Positions 1-8,537 of a stretch of DNA of 64,000 bases are shown here, piece by piece. The position numbers and the translations under genes were made by a program. This DNA comes from an uncultured Maribacter sp. Its GTDB lineage: Bacteria > Bacteroidota > Bacteroidia > Flavobacteriales > Flavobacteriaceae. The first letter of the stretch is position 1, and each line of letters opens with the position of its first letter. The stretch spans positions 41,803 to 105,802 of the forward strand of contig CANLTE010000008.1 of NCBI GenBank assembly GCA_947493885.1, written 5' to 3'. The notes under the pieces were generated by a model that saw only the letters and a program-made list of their open reading frames with translations, did no database searches and was not told the DNA's origin.

Positions 1-375
1 GAAAGAAAAAATTTATACAAAGGAGATATTTATGAATATAAGGTAATCAAACAAGAAACCTATGAAAAAATATACCCCAATACAAAGTCAATTGGGGCAG
101 CGCCAACCATTTTTTTAGGGGATATCCATGTTCGGTATGGATATGTTGCTACATTAACTGCTTATATAATTTTCTTAATATTTATATTTCCTATAGTAAA
201 AGGTACAGACAACATGCCTCAAAGAAAATTGTATCTATGGTGGAATCTATTCATGCTCTTCTTTTTACTTGGAATGGCCGAAATTTCATATTCCAGTTCT
301 CTAAGAATCCTGTTAGTTTTGTTTAATTTTATTGTTGTTCTAATTATTCCTTTTCTTAAATTGAGAAAACATTGA
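1..375 (+). CDS. C-terminal fragment of a polytopic membrane protein of the polysaccharide locus
   Basis: An open frame enters from the left edge and stops with TGA at 373-375, giving 124 residues with no start in the window. A hydrophilic stretch of about 45 residues is followed by three hydrophobic segments, then a basic tail ending LRKH. This is the topology of the end of a multispanning membrane protein. The next two genes are an O-antigen ligase-like protein and a GT2 glycosyltransferase, so a role in polysaccharide assembly (polymerase, flippase or similar) is an inference from context. I do not recognise the family from this fragment. The stop codon overlaps the TTG start of the next gene by four bases, which implies coupled translation. 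Confidence 0.7.
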   Translation, partial: ERKNLYKGDIYEYKVIKQETYEKIYPNTKSIGAAPTIFLGDIHVRYGYVATLTAYIIFLIFIFPIVKGTDNMPQRKLYLWWNLFMLFFLLGMAEISYSSSLRILLVLFNFIVVLIIPFLKLRKH

Positions 376-1616
376 AAAAAATTACTTTAGAAAAAGTATC
401 CTATATTTTAGCTGGGGCTGCTTTTATAAGTTTACATATAAAGGAAAACATTAATTCTATATTTTTCGTTTCCTTTATTCTATCTATCCTGTCAATAGTA
501 ATAATTAATCGAAAAAGTTTTTCACTTTCTGAAATACCTAAAACACCGACACTTTTGATGCTAGGTTACTACATAATTGGAGTGGTTGGATTTTATGCCA
601 ATCCGGAATCAGACAATAATTATTTTATTCGATTGATTCCCTTTTTTGTTAGTCCGTTATTGTTCTATTATTTCAATACAAGTACATTCAATTTAAGTAG
701 ACTACTTAAACTTTATGTGATTACGAATCTCCTAGTACTTTTTGTTTTAGATATTTGGGCTATTATAGACATGATAAAAAACAATTCTCTTTATGTAATG
801 GTTGAAAATAGAGAATATTATAGGTTTCTGTATACAAGATACACACGCTTGGAATATTTTAACCCAATTTATTTAAGTGCCTACACATTCCTCTCTTCAG
901 TCTTAATTCTTCAATATAAATTTTTTAATAAAAGGACTAGATGGATTATTCTGGGTTACACCTTGTTTCATTTGTTTATTATTGGATCCAGAGCTACAGT
1001 GATTTCAATACTTTTTGGCTCCATTATTTTCTTATTATTTGCATCTATAAAAAACAGACGTTATTTTAAATATTTAGGAATATTCAGTATATCTCTATTT
1101 CTTTTAATCTCAACAGCATATATTTATAGGGATACACTTTTTTTTAATAGATATTCTCAAGTTTTCGAATGGTACAAAAAAAAAGAAATTGTTCTTGAAA
1201 GAAACTATTCGATTAACAATCGCATTAAAATTTACATCCTTGGTTCTTCCGCATGTTCAGAATCTTCAGGATTAATATATGGTACTGGTGTCGCTGAAAA
1301 AGAAATTAAAAAAACTTATTATAATAAATTTGAAGATAAATTTCCTTTTAAAACCCAGACCTATAATACACACAATCAATATATAAATAACTTTATTGAT
1401 TGGGGATATATAGGAGTAATTCTACTAATTTGGCTTTTAGTATGTATTATTTGGAATAACAGTAAACAAAAACTGATGTGGATTACTTTCTTTTGGCTTT
1501 GTTTTTCAATTTTGCTTACCATGGAAAGCGTATTATTTAGGCATAAAGGGATAATACTATTTATTCTTCATTACACAATATTATTTCAACAACCTCAATC
1601 AAAAAAACAACATTAA
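372..1616 (+). CDS. O-antigen ligase/polymerase-like membrane protein (WaaL/Wzy type)
   Basis: This 414-residue protein has about ten or more hydrophobic segments. Near residues 335-345 there is a loop with THNQYINNFIDWGYIG, followed by another membrane helix. That pattern (Asn-His loop, then a Gly-rich helix) is typical of the Wzy_C/O-antigen ligase family, which joins or polymerises undecaprenyl-linked glycans at the periplasmic face of the inner membrane. The start is TTG at 372 and overlaps the stop of the upstream gene (TTGA). Starting here keeps MKKITLEKVSYIL, a short basic N-terminus before the first helix. The GT2 gene follows after 3 bp. Ligase versus polymerase cannot be decided from sequence alone. 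Confidence 0.75.
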   Translation: MKKITLEKVSYILAGAAFISLHIKENINSIFFVSFILSILSIVIINRKSFSLSEIPKTPTLLMLGYYIIGVVGFYANPESDNNYFIRLIPFFVSPLLFYYFNTSTFNLSRLLKLYVITNLLVLFVLDIWAIIDMIKNNSLYVMVENREYYRFLYTRYTRLEYFNPIYLSAYTFLSSVLILQYKFFNKRTRWIILGYTLFHLFIIGSRATVISILFGSIIFLLFASIKNRRYFKYLGIFSISLFLLISTAYIYRDTLFFNRYSQVFEWYKKKEIVLERNYSINNRIKIYILGSSACSESSGLIYGTGVAEKEIKKTYYNKFEDKFPFKTQTYNTHNQYINNFIDWGYIGVILLIWLLVCIIWNNSKQKLMWITFFWLCFSILLTMESVLFRHKGIILFILHYTILFQQPQSKKQH

Positions 1617-1619
1617 AAA

Positions 1620-2378
1620 ATGAAAGATAATCCATTAGTTTCTATTATAACGCCCAATTATAATGGAGCTAAATACATCAACAAGTGTATTAATTCAGTT
1701 CTAAATCAGTCATATACTGACTGGGAATTAATAATTTGTGATGATAACTCAACGGACAATAGCTTAGACATAATCAATTCTTATAATGATAAAAGAATTC
1801 TCGCCCCTATCCAACTGCAAAAAAATCAAGGCGCTGCAGTCGCGAGAAACCTTGCTATTGAAAAGGCTTCAGGTAATTTCATTGCTTTTTTAGATAATGA
1901 TGATTATTGGACAAACGATAAATTAATGAAGCAGATCAATTTTATGAAAAAGAATAATTATTCTTTTTCATATACTAATTATGTGCAATTTAATTCCAAA
2001 AAGAGAAAAGGTATAAATTGTAAAAACAAGGTCACTAAAAAAGATTTATTAAAAAACAATTACATCCTTACCTCAACAGTAATATATAATGCAGAGCAAT
2101 TAGGGAAAATATATATGGCTAACATTCGTAAAAGACAGGATTGGAGTCTATTCATCAATATAATTGAAAAATCAAAATACGCTTACAATTTACCCGAGGA
2201 ATTGTCTTTTTACAGAAGGCATGAAGATTCCATTTCTTCGAATAAATTACAATTGTTTAAATTTAACTTTGACTTTTACAATAGTGTTTTAGGCTATAGT
2301 AAAACTTATAGCATCCTATTAATGACAAGATTTCTTTTTTACTATGTTATTAAAAAATTCAAAGAAAAATTCCTTTGA
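1620..2378 (+). CDS. Glycosyltransferase family 2
   Basis: This 252-residue protein begins VSIITPNYNGAKYI, the classic nucleotide-binding start of a GT-A family 2 enzyme. DDNST lies at about residues 41-45 and the metal-binding DND at about 92-94 (FLDNDDYW). QDWSLF near residue 178 fits the later acceptor/catalytic region. It should transfer one sugar to a lipid-linked repeat unit at the cytoplasmic membrane. It lies 3 bp after the O-antigen ligase-like gene, in the same orientation. Its last 60 bp overlap, tail to tail, the end of the minus-strand transferase gene. Sugar specificity is not predictable. Confidence 0.85.
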   Translation: MKDNPLVSIITPNYNGAKYINKCINSVLNQSYTDWELIICDDNSTDNSLDIINSYNDKRILAPIQLQKNQGAAVARNLAIEKASGNFIAFLDNDDYWTNDKLMKQINFMKKNNYSFSYTNYVQFNSKKRKGINCKNKVTKKDLLKNNYILTSTVIYNAEQLGKIYMANIRKRQDWSLFINIIEKSKYAYNLPEELSFYRRHEDSISSNKLQLFKFNFDFYNSVLGYSKTYSILLMTRFLFYYVIKKFKEKFL

Positions 2379-3713
2379 TATCATTGGAGAAATTATATTA
2401 CCTATAGAGTTTGATATCTCATTTGGGCTGCTCTTTTTTTCTTGTAAAGACCTTAAAAGATCGTTAAGCTTAGTGCTATCACTATCAACAACGTGATTGT
2501 ATTCATTATCACCAACTAAACTCTTTAAGTGTTGGCTGTATAACCCATCTATATCTATAGAAATAGTTGGTGTACCCAAAGCGATACTTTCCAAAGCGCA
2601 AGTAGAATAAATAGTTAAATGGTAATCACAATACTTCAATAATAAATAAGTATTAACATCTTCCCATTTTATAAAGTTGTTTTTAGCTTTAAATAATACT
2701 TTATTGCTTTTTTTTCTAGGTTTATAAATAAATAAATAACTAGGAAACTTATCCACGGATTCATTTATTAAATCCAATAGCTTATTATCTGTATCTTCCA
2801 ATTGACCAGTAATACAAATAACCTTATCATATTCGTTTAGATAAAAACTCATTTTTGAGCTAACTTTAAGACATTTATTAGCTTCATACAGAAAAGAATA
2901 GCCATAGTCGAGAGTTTGAGATTTATTAACGACATTCCCCTTGGATACCACATCGTTAAAATGAGAGCCGTATCCTAAAAAAAAGTCTGGAAAAAAAACA
3001 TTACCATAATTTTTAGAAAAATTATAAGCCCTGTGTTGCTCCGTAACTATTCCGTGCTGAAGCTCCAAAACAGGTACTTTACTTTTTTTACAGGCTTTTA
3101 CAAGTCCAAAATTAGAATAATAACAAACAACAAAAACCGCTTTAGGCTTTCTTACTTTAAACAAAAAAGTGTAAAATAAATATGACACATGATAACGGTG
3201 ATAAATGCTTTCAATTTTATTTAAATTCATCCCCATATAGTTACCTAAAACCTCTAAACCTTCTATTTTAGGTTTTTTTGTTATTCTTATAATAAAATAT
3301 TGAATCAAATAAATCCATGACATTCCTACAAGTAACTCTCCTTTCTGAAGGCTTTTTTTTCTCGAACGCCCTTTCGGAATTGGATTTTCAAAAAGAACGT
3401 ACTTATCAAAATAACTTAACAGTCCCGAGGTTACTCTATCAAAATAAATATTGTTAATAGCGTATCTTCTTTCAGAATTCGTAAATACCCAAATATTAGA
3501 TTTGTAAATCTTGAATACAGAAAAAACATCTAAAATCAAGCTTTTTAATAACAGCCCAATTACTCCTAAAGATGTTTTTTTTAACATATCACTTTTTGAA
3601 GGATATAGAGTAATCAGATAACTCTTGACAATAGGCCAAATACAATCATCCTCATGTTTTATTTGAGAAACATCTATCTCTTTTTCAATTTTATTTAAAG
3701 AACTCAAAAACAA
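2319..3713 (-). CDS. Putative GT-B type polysaccharide glycosyltransferase with QHG motif
   Basis: This 464-residue protein has no signal peptide. Residues 190-221 run from a hydrophobic strand (KAVFVVCYYSN) to ELQHGIV. The QHG motif is shared by several capsule and teichoic-acid transferase families of GT-B fold. Near residue 370 STCALESIALGTPTI matches the C-terminal nucleotide-binding loop (Glu plus ALG-PTI) of GT-B enzymes. It is the last gene of the nonulosonic acid operon and overlaps the Asp-box lipoprotein gene by 10 bp. A role in transferring the nonulosonate or a neighbouring residue is therefore plausible but inferred. I cannot assign a GT family. Its 3' end overlaps the convergent GT2 gene by 60 bp. 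Confidence 0.6.
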   Translation of the reverse strand: MFLSSLNKIEKEIDVSQIKHEDDCIWPIVKSYLITLYPSKSDMLKKTSLGVIGLLLKSLILDVFSVFKIYKSNIWVFTNSERRYAINNIYFDRVTSGLLSYFDKYVLFENPIPKGRSRKKSLQKGELLVGMSWIYLIQYFIIRITKKPKIEGLEVLGNYMGMNLNKIESIYHRYHVSYLFYTFLFKVRKPKAVFVVCYYSNFGLVKACKKSKVPVLELQHGIVTEQHRAYNFSKNYGNVFFPDFFLGYGSHFNDVVSKGNVVNKSQTLDYGYSFLYEANKCLKVSSKMSFYLNEYDKVICITGQLEDTDNKLLDLINESVDKFPSYLFIYKPRKKSNKVLFKAKNNFIKWEDVNTYLLLKYCDYHLTIYSTCALESIALGTPTISIDIDGLYSQHLKSLVGDNEYNHVVDSDSTKLNDLLRSLQEKKSSPNEISNSIGNIISPMISKEFFFEFFNNIVKKKSCH

Positions 3714-5119
3714 CTATTATTTAATTTTTTAAAATACACTTTTGTTTTGTTAGACTTACTTACTCCTTGGGTAAATAAAAGCTTGGGAGCATAATTATCT
3801 TCACGGCTTAAACTTGGAAGCCATGAAGGCCCATCTACGTTAAAATCTTTTGACGTAACCTTTTTCATCACTTTGTAAGAAGAATTCATCTGTATTAATT
3901 TCAATATAGAATTTTCCTGTTCTTCTCCCCATAATTGCAACCCATTATAATGGTTTTTATTCATTGCAGTAGCAACCATATATAATTTATCTTTGTAAAA
4001 AGAAAGGGATGATGGACAATATAAATAATCCATATCTTCATCCAAATTTATTTTTTTATGTATCCATTTACCTTCCTTTTTATAGGTAAGAAATAAACTT
4101 GATTTGTTTTTAAATTCTTTTGAATATAAAAAATGTGGGGTTCCATTAGAATCCAATGCAATATTGCTGATACCATAGTTACTTTTAACTTTATTATAGT
4201 CCCAATTTCCTGCAACAACCTTTATGTCTTTAGGATATGCTGGAGTTTGTATTTTATCAACTCCATTTATCCAAGTTAAACCTCCATCTGATGACATTAA
4301 ATACCCAACAAAATAGGACCCTCCATTTCTAGAATTCGTAAATTCATATGTTTTATTTCTTGGTAAATATTCATAATTTTTAAAGGATACATGAATATTA
4401 TTTTGATTATCAGTAGCAATTGACTTATTCCATCTGGTATATCCATTTTTAACTGCTAAATTTTTAGGGTCACCTTTAACCTCACTAATTTTGGGCCAAT
4501 TTTCATAGTTAGACCTCAATAACTCCTTTCCCTTTGACCAATTTTCATTTTTGGCTTTCGAAAAAAACATTAAACTCCATGCTCCTTTAATTATTGAATG
4601 CCTCCCTAATAAATATAGCTTATCATTACTGTCTATTGTTAACGAAGGATAAGTCATATAAGAACCTATTAAAGTCTTCCCCCCCCAAGAATCACCTCTA
4701 AAGGGTTTAGAAGATTTTCTATAAACAAAAGGGCCAAGATGTGGTCCATATACTAAATGAAGATATCCTTTACTATCTATAACAATAGAGCCTCCTCCAT
4801 GGTTATCATAGACGGTATCTATTATTTTTTCTGGCAACCACTTATCTTTAGATTTGTCAAATGTTTTAAAGACAATTAGCTCTTCATTATCTTTATGATT
4901 TAGGTATGTAATAAAAATTTCATTTTCTGTCTCAATTATTTTGTTTGAATCTATATATGCCGTTGCTCGTGAAGAGCCGTTTTGTGAAACTAGAATAGCT
5001 TCTAGAGTTTTATTTATTTCTTCTTTTTGGCCATAACAAGAGAACAGCAGCAGCAGCAAAGGGAAGAAAAACCTTTTTTTAAAAATAAAAATACTTTTAC
5101 CTACTTTGGTTAAATTCAT
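3704..5119 (-). CDS. Asp-box (BNR) beta-propeller lipoprotein, BNR_4-like
   Basis: The frame can begin at 5158, but the internal ATG at 5119 puts a lysine-rich N-terminus directly before a hydrophobic core ending LFSC. That is a lipoprotein signal, so I prefer 5119 (471 residues), which also avoids overlap with the SDR gene. About residue 277 carries SSDGGLTW, an exact match to the Asp-box pattern S-x-D-x-G-x-T-W of sialidase-type propellers. The block NHGGGSIVIDSKGYLHLVYG and the repeated aromatic beta strands resemble the BNR_4 family. It is probably an outer-membrane or periplasmic glycan-binding protein or glycan-active enzyme. Its location inside a sialic-acid-like sugar operon is notable. 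No catalytic residues can be assigned with confidence. Confidence 0.7.
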   Translation of the reverse strand: MNLTKVGKSIFIFKKRFFFPLLLLLFSCYGQKEEINKTLEAILVSQNGSSRATAYIDSNKIIETENEIFITYLNHKDNEELIVFKTFDKSKDKWLPEKIIDTVYDNHGGGSIVIDSKGYLHLVYGPHLGPFVYRKSSKPFRGDSWGGKTLIGSYMTYPSLTIDSNDKLYLLGRHSIIKGAWSLMFFSKAKNENWSKGKELLRSNYENWPKISEVKGDPKNLAVKNGYTRWNKSIATDNQNNIHVSFKNYEYLPRNKTYEFTNSRNGGSYFVGYLMSSDGGLTWINGVDKIQTPAYPKDIKVVAGNWDYNKVKSNYGISNIALDSNGTPHFLYSKEFKNKSSLFLTYKKEGKWIHKKINLDEDMDYLYCPSSLSFYKDKLYMVATAMNKNHYNGLQLWGEEQENSILKLIQMNSSYKVMKKVTSKDFNVDGPSWLPSLSREDNYAPKLLFTQGVSKSNKTKVYFKKLNNSCF

Positions 5120-5135
5120 CCTACTATAGTTGGAT

Positions 5136-5882
5136 TTATATAGCGGTCCAACCTCCATCTATCATAAGATTGTGACCAGTAATAAAAGATGCTTCATTAG
5201 ACAACAAAAATGTAATTGAAGGTGCTATTTCCTCTGGTCTTCCCAAACGCTTTAAGGGCGATTTATTCTCATACCTTTCAATAAAAGAAAAATCTTGCTG
5301 ATCCTTTATTCCTCCGGGAGAGACACAATTAATGCGTATCCCATGTTTTCCATAATAGGAAGCCAAATATCTTGTAAAGTTAATAATGCCTCCTTTTATC
5401 GCCGAATAAGCTGCTGGAGAAGTTCCTCCATATCCCTCATATATCGTAAAATCATTCCCCACAACACCATAAATAGAAGATATATTAACTATAGATCCAC
5501 TTTTTTGCTGTTTCATTACTTTTAATACTTGCTGACATATATAAAAAACACTATTCATTTGCATATCAACGTTATGCCTCCATGATTCTAATGTAACATC
5601 TTCAAACTTATTTCCCCAATCTTTAGTTCTAGGATAGGCATTATTAACCAAACCATCAATTCTTCCAAATTTTTTGATTACAAAATCAATCAATTCTAAT
5701 ATTGATTCTTGAGAAGTTATATCACAAGCATAATTGCCAGATTCAATATTCGTTTTATTACTTATATCGGCGTTAATAACAATTGCCCCATTCTCTTTCA
5801 AGTGTTCTAAAATGGGGTTTCCAATTAAACCGCTTCCACCAGTGACAATTATTACTTTGTTCTTTAATCGTTCTGCAAACAT
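5136..5882 (-). CDS. Short-chain dehydrogenase/reductase, PtmA-like position
   Basis: This 248-residue classical SDR has the cofactor motif TGGSGLIG at residues 14-21. NNAY replaces the usual NNAG at 80-83. Catalytic Ser lies in NISSIYG (about 135-136), with YSAIK at 159-163, and the C-terminus is the typical IDGGWTAI. It should be a cytosolic NAD(P)-dependent oxidoreductase acting on a hydroxyl or keto group. The start overlaps the end of the Gfo/Idh/MocA gene by 19 bp, which indicates translational coupling. An SDR called PtmA sits at the end of the comparable Campylobacter legionaminate/ptm gene cluster (established knowledge). Equivalence here is inferred from position and family. Confidence 0.85.
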   Translation of the reverse strand: MFAERLKNKVIIVTGGSGLIGNPILEHLKENGAIVINADISNKTNIESGNYACDITSQESILELIDFVIKKFGRIDGLVNNAYPRTKDWGNKFEDVTLESWRHNVDMQMNSVFYICQQVLKVMKQQKSGSIVNISSIYGVVGNDFTIYEGYGGTSPAAYSAIKGGIINFTRYLASYYGKHGIRINCVSPGGIKDQQDFSFIERYENKSPLKRLGRPEEIAPSITFLLSNEASFITGHNLMIDGGWTAI

Positions 5883-6775
5883 ATTTTTAGTATTTCATAA
5901 GCTTCATAAGCCGAGTTAAATTTTTCATTGTAAGTAAGAACTTCATTTATAAAAAATTTCAACTGATCATCATACGTGTCAATTATTGTTTTTTCTGATT
6001 CAAAAATAATATCGTTATTACGATAAACTTTATTCTTTAATAAATCTACCAAAATTGTTTCTTCCTCTAATACTATCTCTAAAGTTCTTTTTGAATCCTT
6101 TCTAAAATAATTTAACACAATACCTACATTAAATCCTGTATAATTCAAAACATAATTAGCGTAATCAAAGGAGTTTATATTTAATGAAGACTTATTTGAC
6201 AGAATCTTAGAAACAGAGATAGGCTCTCCGAATAACCAATAAGCATAATCAATTTCATGAATCAAATCCATATGGACTCCTCCTCCTTGTTCTATATTAG
6301 CACTATATGTAGATTTATAATCTCTGCCTGGTCTCCAATCCGGTAAATACGAGCCACAATATATATTAACTTCATTAACTCTTTTATTAATGATATAACC
6401 TTTTGTAAACCTTAAACAATCCATAAACCTAAGATTGCACGCTACATAGTTAATATTATTGTTTTCTCTAATTTTGTTAACCAAAACTCCATTGTCAAGA
6501 TTAGAAATAAGTGGTTTTTCAATAAATAAAGGAATATTATAAGGAATTATATTCAATATAGTTTCCCTATGTTTAGAGGTGAGGTTAGAAATAATTGCAA
6601 AATCAATGTTTAAATCTTTTACCTCATCCAAAGAAAATATATTCTGAACTCCCATGACTTCGCTTACCTTGTCTGAAGACCTTAGTGCATATATATGTGA
6701 GTTAAATTTAATTTTTTTTAATGCTGAAATATGCTTTTGTGCTATAGATCCTAGGCCAACGATTAAGACTTTCAT
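5864..6775 (-). CDS. Gfo/Idh/MocA family oxidoreductase
   Basis: This 303-residue protein opens with MKVLIVGLGSIAQKH, a Rossmann NAD(P)-binding loop. EKP at residues 86-88 is the conserved lysine motif of the family. GGGVHMDLIHEIDYAYWLFG follows, carrying the Asp and His of the catalytic region. Such enzymes oxidise or reduce sugar carbons, usually on free or nucleotide-linked sugars in the cytosol. It overlaps the preceding NeuA gene by 4 bp and the following SDR gene by 19 bp, so it belongs to the nonulosonate operon. It may act with the SDR in making or modifying a precursor sugar. The exact reaction is unknown. Confidence 0.85.
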   Translation of the reverse strand: MKVLIVGLGSIAQKHISALKKIKFNSHIYALRSSDKVSEVMGVQNIFSLDEVKDLNIDFAIISNLTSKHRETILNIIPYNIPLFIEKPLISNLDNGVLVNKIRENNNINYVACNLRFMDCLRFTKGYIINKRVNEVNIYCGSYLPDWRPGRDYKSTYSANIEQGGGVHMDLIHEIDYAYWLFGEPISVSKILSNKSSLNINSFDYANYVLNYTGFNVGIVLNYFRKDSKRTLEIVLEEETILVDLLKNKVYRNNDIIFESEKTIIDTYDDQLKFFINEVLTYNEKFNSAYEAYEILKICLQND

Positions 6776-7488
6776 ATTTTAAAATCCAATTTATTAGCAC
6801 TAAAAAGGTATTCCATAAAATCAAAATCCAAGGACTCATCTAAATCAAAGCAAATATGATCCATAAGAAAAAACAAGCTCTTATTTGTTATTGAAGATTT
6901 AAGTTTTTGCTCAAAAAAACTTCTTCTATAAAAATAAAATGATGCATTCATATCATATACTTTTGGGGCACTCTGTCGAGAAAAAGTATTACTCTGTTTA
7001 ACTAACTTACAATAACCATCATCTTTACTTTCAACGACATTAAAATAGGGGTTTTTATGTGGCTGAGAAACTGAAAATATATTTAAGGCCTCCTTATTTT
7101 CTAAAAATATCTTTAAAGCCTCCTTTAAATCATCAATATTTCTAAGAGGCGAAGTAACATCTAAATCCAAAAGAATGTCGTATTTTTTTTCATGTCTTTT
7201 TTCTTCATACTTTAGTATGTGTTCAAGTACTTCAATTTTTCCAGCGGAATCACTCGCCAAATGTCTAGGTCTTAAATAATCCGTATATAATCCAGAAATT
7301 TCTGCCACTTTTTTTATTTCATGACTATCCGTTGATAAACTGATATCTATGTCATATGGAAGCAAAGCAAATTCCATTGCATGTTTAATAGAATAATCTA
7401 TTAAAGGTTTTCCAAATAATTTTTTAATATTTTTTTCAGGAATACCCTTAGAGCCACCTCGGGCACAAATTGTTATCAAAACATTCAT
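6772..7488 (-). CDS. neuA: CMP-nonulosonate (N-acylneuraminate) cytidylyltransferase
   Basis: This 238-residue protein carries RGGSKGIPEKNIK at residues 10-22, the CTP-binding signature of CMP-sialic acid synthetases. Acidic DLDVTSPLRN near 108-117 is the metal-binding segment. It should activate the free nonulosonic acid with CTP to the CMP-sugar used by transferases. Family members include NeuA, LegF/PtmB and PseF. The LegB/LegC neighbours make a LegF-type role most likely. It lies 2 bp downstream of the PtmE-like gene and overlaps the Gfo/Idh/MocA gene by 4 bp. Length is normal for the family. Confidence 0.9.
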   Translation of the reverse strand: MNVLITICARGGSKGIPEKNIKKLFGKPLIDYSIKHAMEFALLPYDIDISLSTDSHEIKKVAEISGLYTDYLRPRHLASDSAGKIEVLEHILKYEEKRHEKKYDILLDLDVTSPLRNIDDLKEALKIFLENKEALNIFSVSQPHKNPYFNVVESKDDGYCKLVKQSNTFSRQSAPKVYDMNASFYFYRRSFFEQKLKSSITNKSLFFLMDHICFDLDESLDFDFMEYLFSANKLDFKI

Positions 7489-7490
7489 TA

Positions 7491-8537
7491 CTATAACTTA
7501 ATCTTGTTTATATCTTGCTGTGCTTTTTTAAAATCTTCATGTTTTCCAACATCAAGCCAATAGCCCGTTAAAGGGTACGAGATTACTTTTAAACCTTGTT
7601 GAATAAGCTTTTCCATTAAATCTGTAGCATTAAAAAAACTATTTTTAGGTATATAATTTAATATAGAGCGTTTAATCAAATATATCCCACCGTTAGAATA
7701 ATAAGTATATGTTGGTTTTTCTTTAAAACTCATAACATTCTCATTGCTGGTCTCTAATACCGCATAAGGAATAGTAACCTGATATGGAATAGTAACTACA
7801 GAGAAATCTGCTTTCTGTTTAATAAAATCTAAAAAGAAACTTTCATAATTTAAATTAGTAAGAATATCAGAATTTGTAACCAAAACATAATCATGTTCAA
7901 AATTTTGAATTTTTGAAACTGCCCCAATAGTTCCTAAGGGTTCGTCTTCCCAAACGTATTTTATTTTGGTATTTTTAGAACTGCCGTTACCAAAATAACT
8001 CTCTATTTGTTCTCCTAAATATTTTACGGACACCCAAAAATCATCGATTCCATAATGAGATAATCTATCCAAATTATGTTCCATAATTGGCTTAGCTCCA
8101 ACTTTTAACAATGGTTTTGGAGTAGTTTCTGTCAGAGGTCTAAGTCTAGTTCCTTTTCCTCCTGCCATTATTACAGCATCAACAGGTAAATAAGAGGAAA
8201 TCTGCCTGAAATTAATCACATTTACAACCCTGTCTTCTTTATCAAGAACAGGAAGTATTTTAAAATTACTTTCTCTATATTCTATAATTTCATGAATATT
8301 TTCCTCCCCCTTTTTTATAAACTTAGGATTCTTCTGAATAATATCATTTACTTTACTATCAATTGTAACTCCTTTTATAAGTCCTCTTCTTACATCTCCA
8401 TCCGTTAAAGATCCTATTAATTTATCTTCATGGGTAACGACAAACAAAATTGCATCACTTGCCAACTCATCTAATCTTACTAATGCCTGTTTAATTGTAC
8501 TTTCCGTTAGCAACAGATGCTCTCTATAATTTCTCAT
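7491..8537 (-). CDS. ptmE: CBS-domain sugar nucleotidyltransferase, PtmE/LegX type
   Basis: This 348-residue fusion begins with two CBS motifs over about residues 5-117. A nucleotidyltransferase domain follows, with AGGKGTRLRP at 125-134, PKPLLKVG at 140-147 and LVTNSDI near 220. This architecture is that of Campylobacter PtmE (also called LegX), which makes GDP-glucosamine-type donors for the GDP-linked legionaminic acid route (established knowledge). The CBS pair is probably regulatory. Its presence argues that the upstream dehydratase here uses a GDP- rather than a UDP-linked sugar, which is an inference. It overlaps the NeuC gene by 14 bp and is followed by NeuA after 2 bp. Confidence 0.88.
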   Translation of the reverse strand: MRNYREHLLLTESTIKQALVRLDELASDAILFVVTHEDKLIGSLTDGDVRRGLIKGVTIDSKVNDIIQKNPKFIKKGEENIHEIIEYRESNFKILPVLDKEDRVVNVINFRQISSYLPVDAVIMAGGKGTRLRPLTETTPKPLLKVGAKPIMEHNLDRLSHYGIDDFWVSVKYLGEQIESYFGNGSSKNTKIKYVWEDEPLGTIGAVSKIQNFEHDYVLVTNSDILTNLNYESFFLDFIKQKADFSVVTIPYQVTIPYAVLETSNENVMSFKEKPTYTYYSNGGIYLIKRSILNYIPKNSFFNATDLMEKLIQQGLKVISYPLTGYWLDVGKHEDFKKAQQDINKIKL

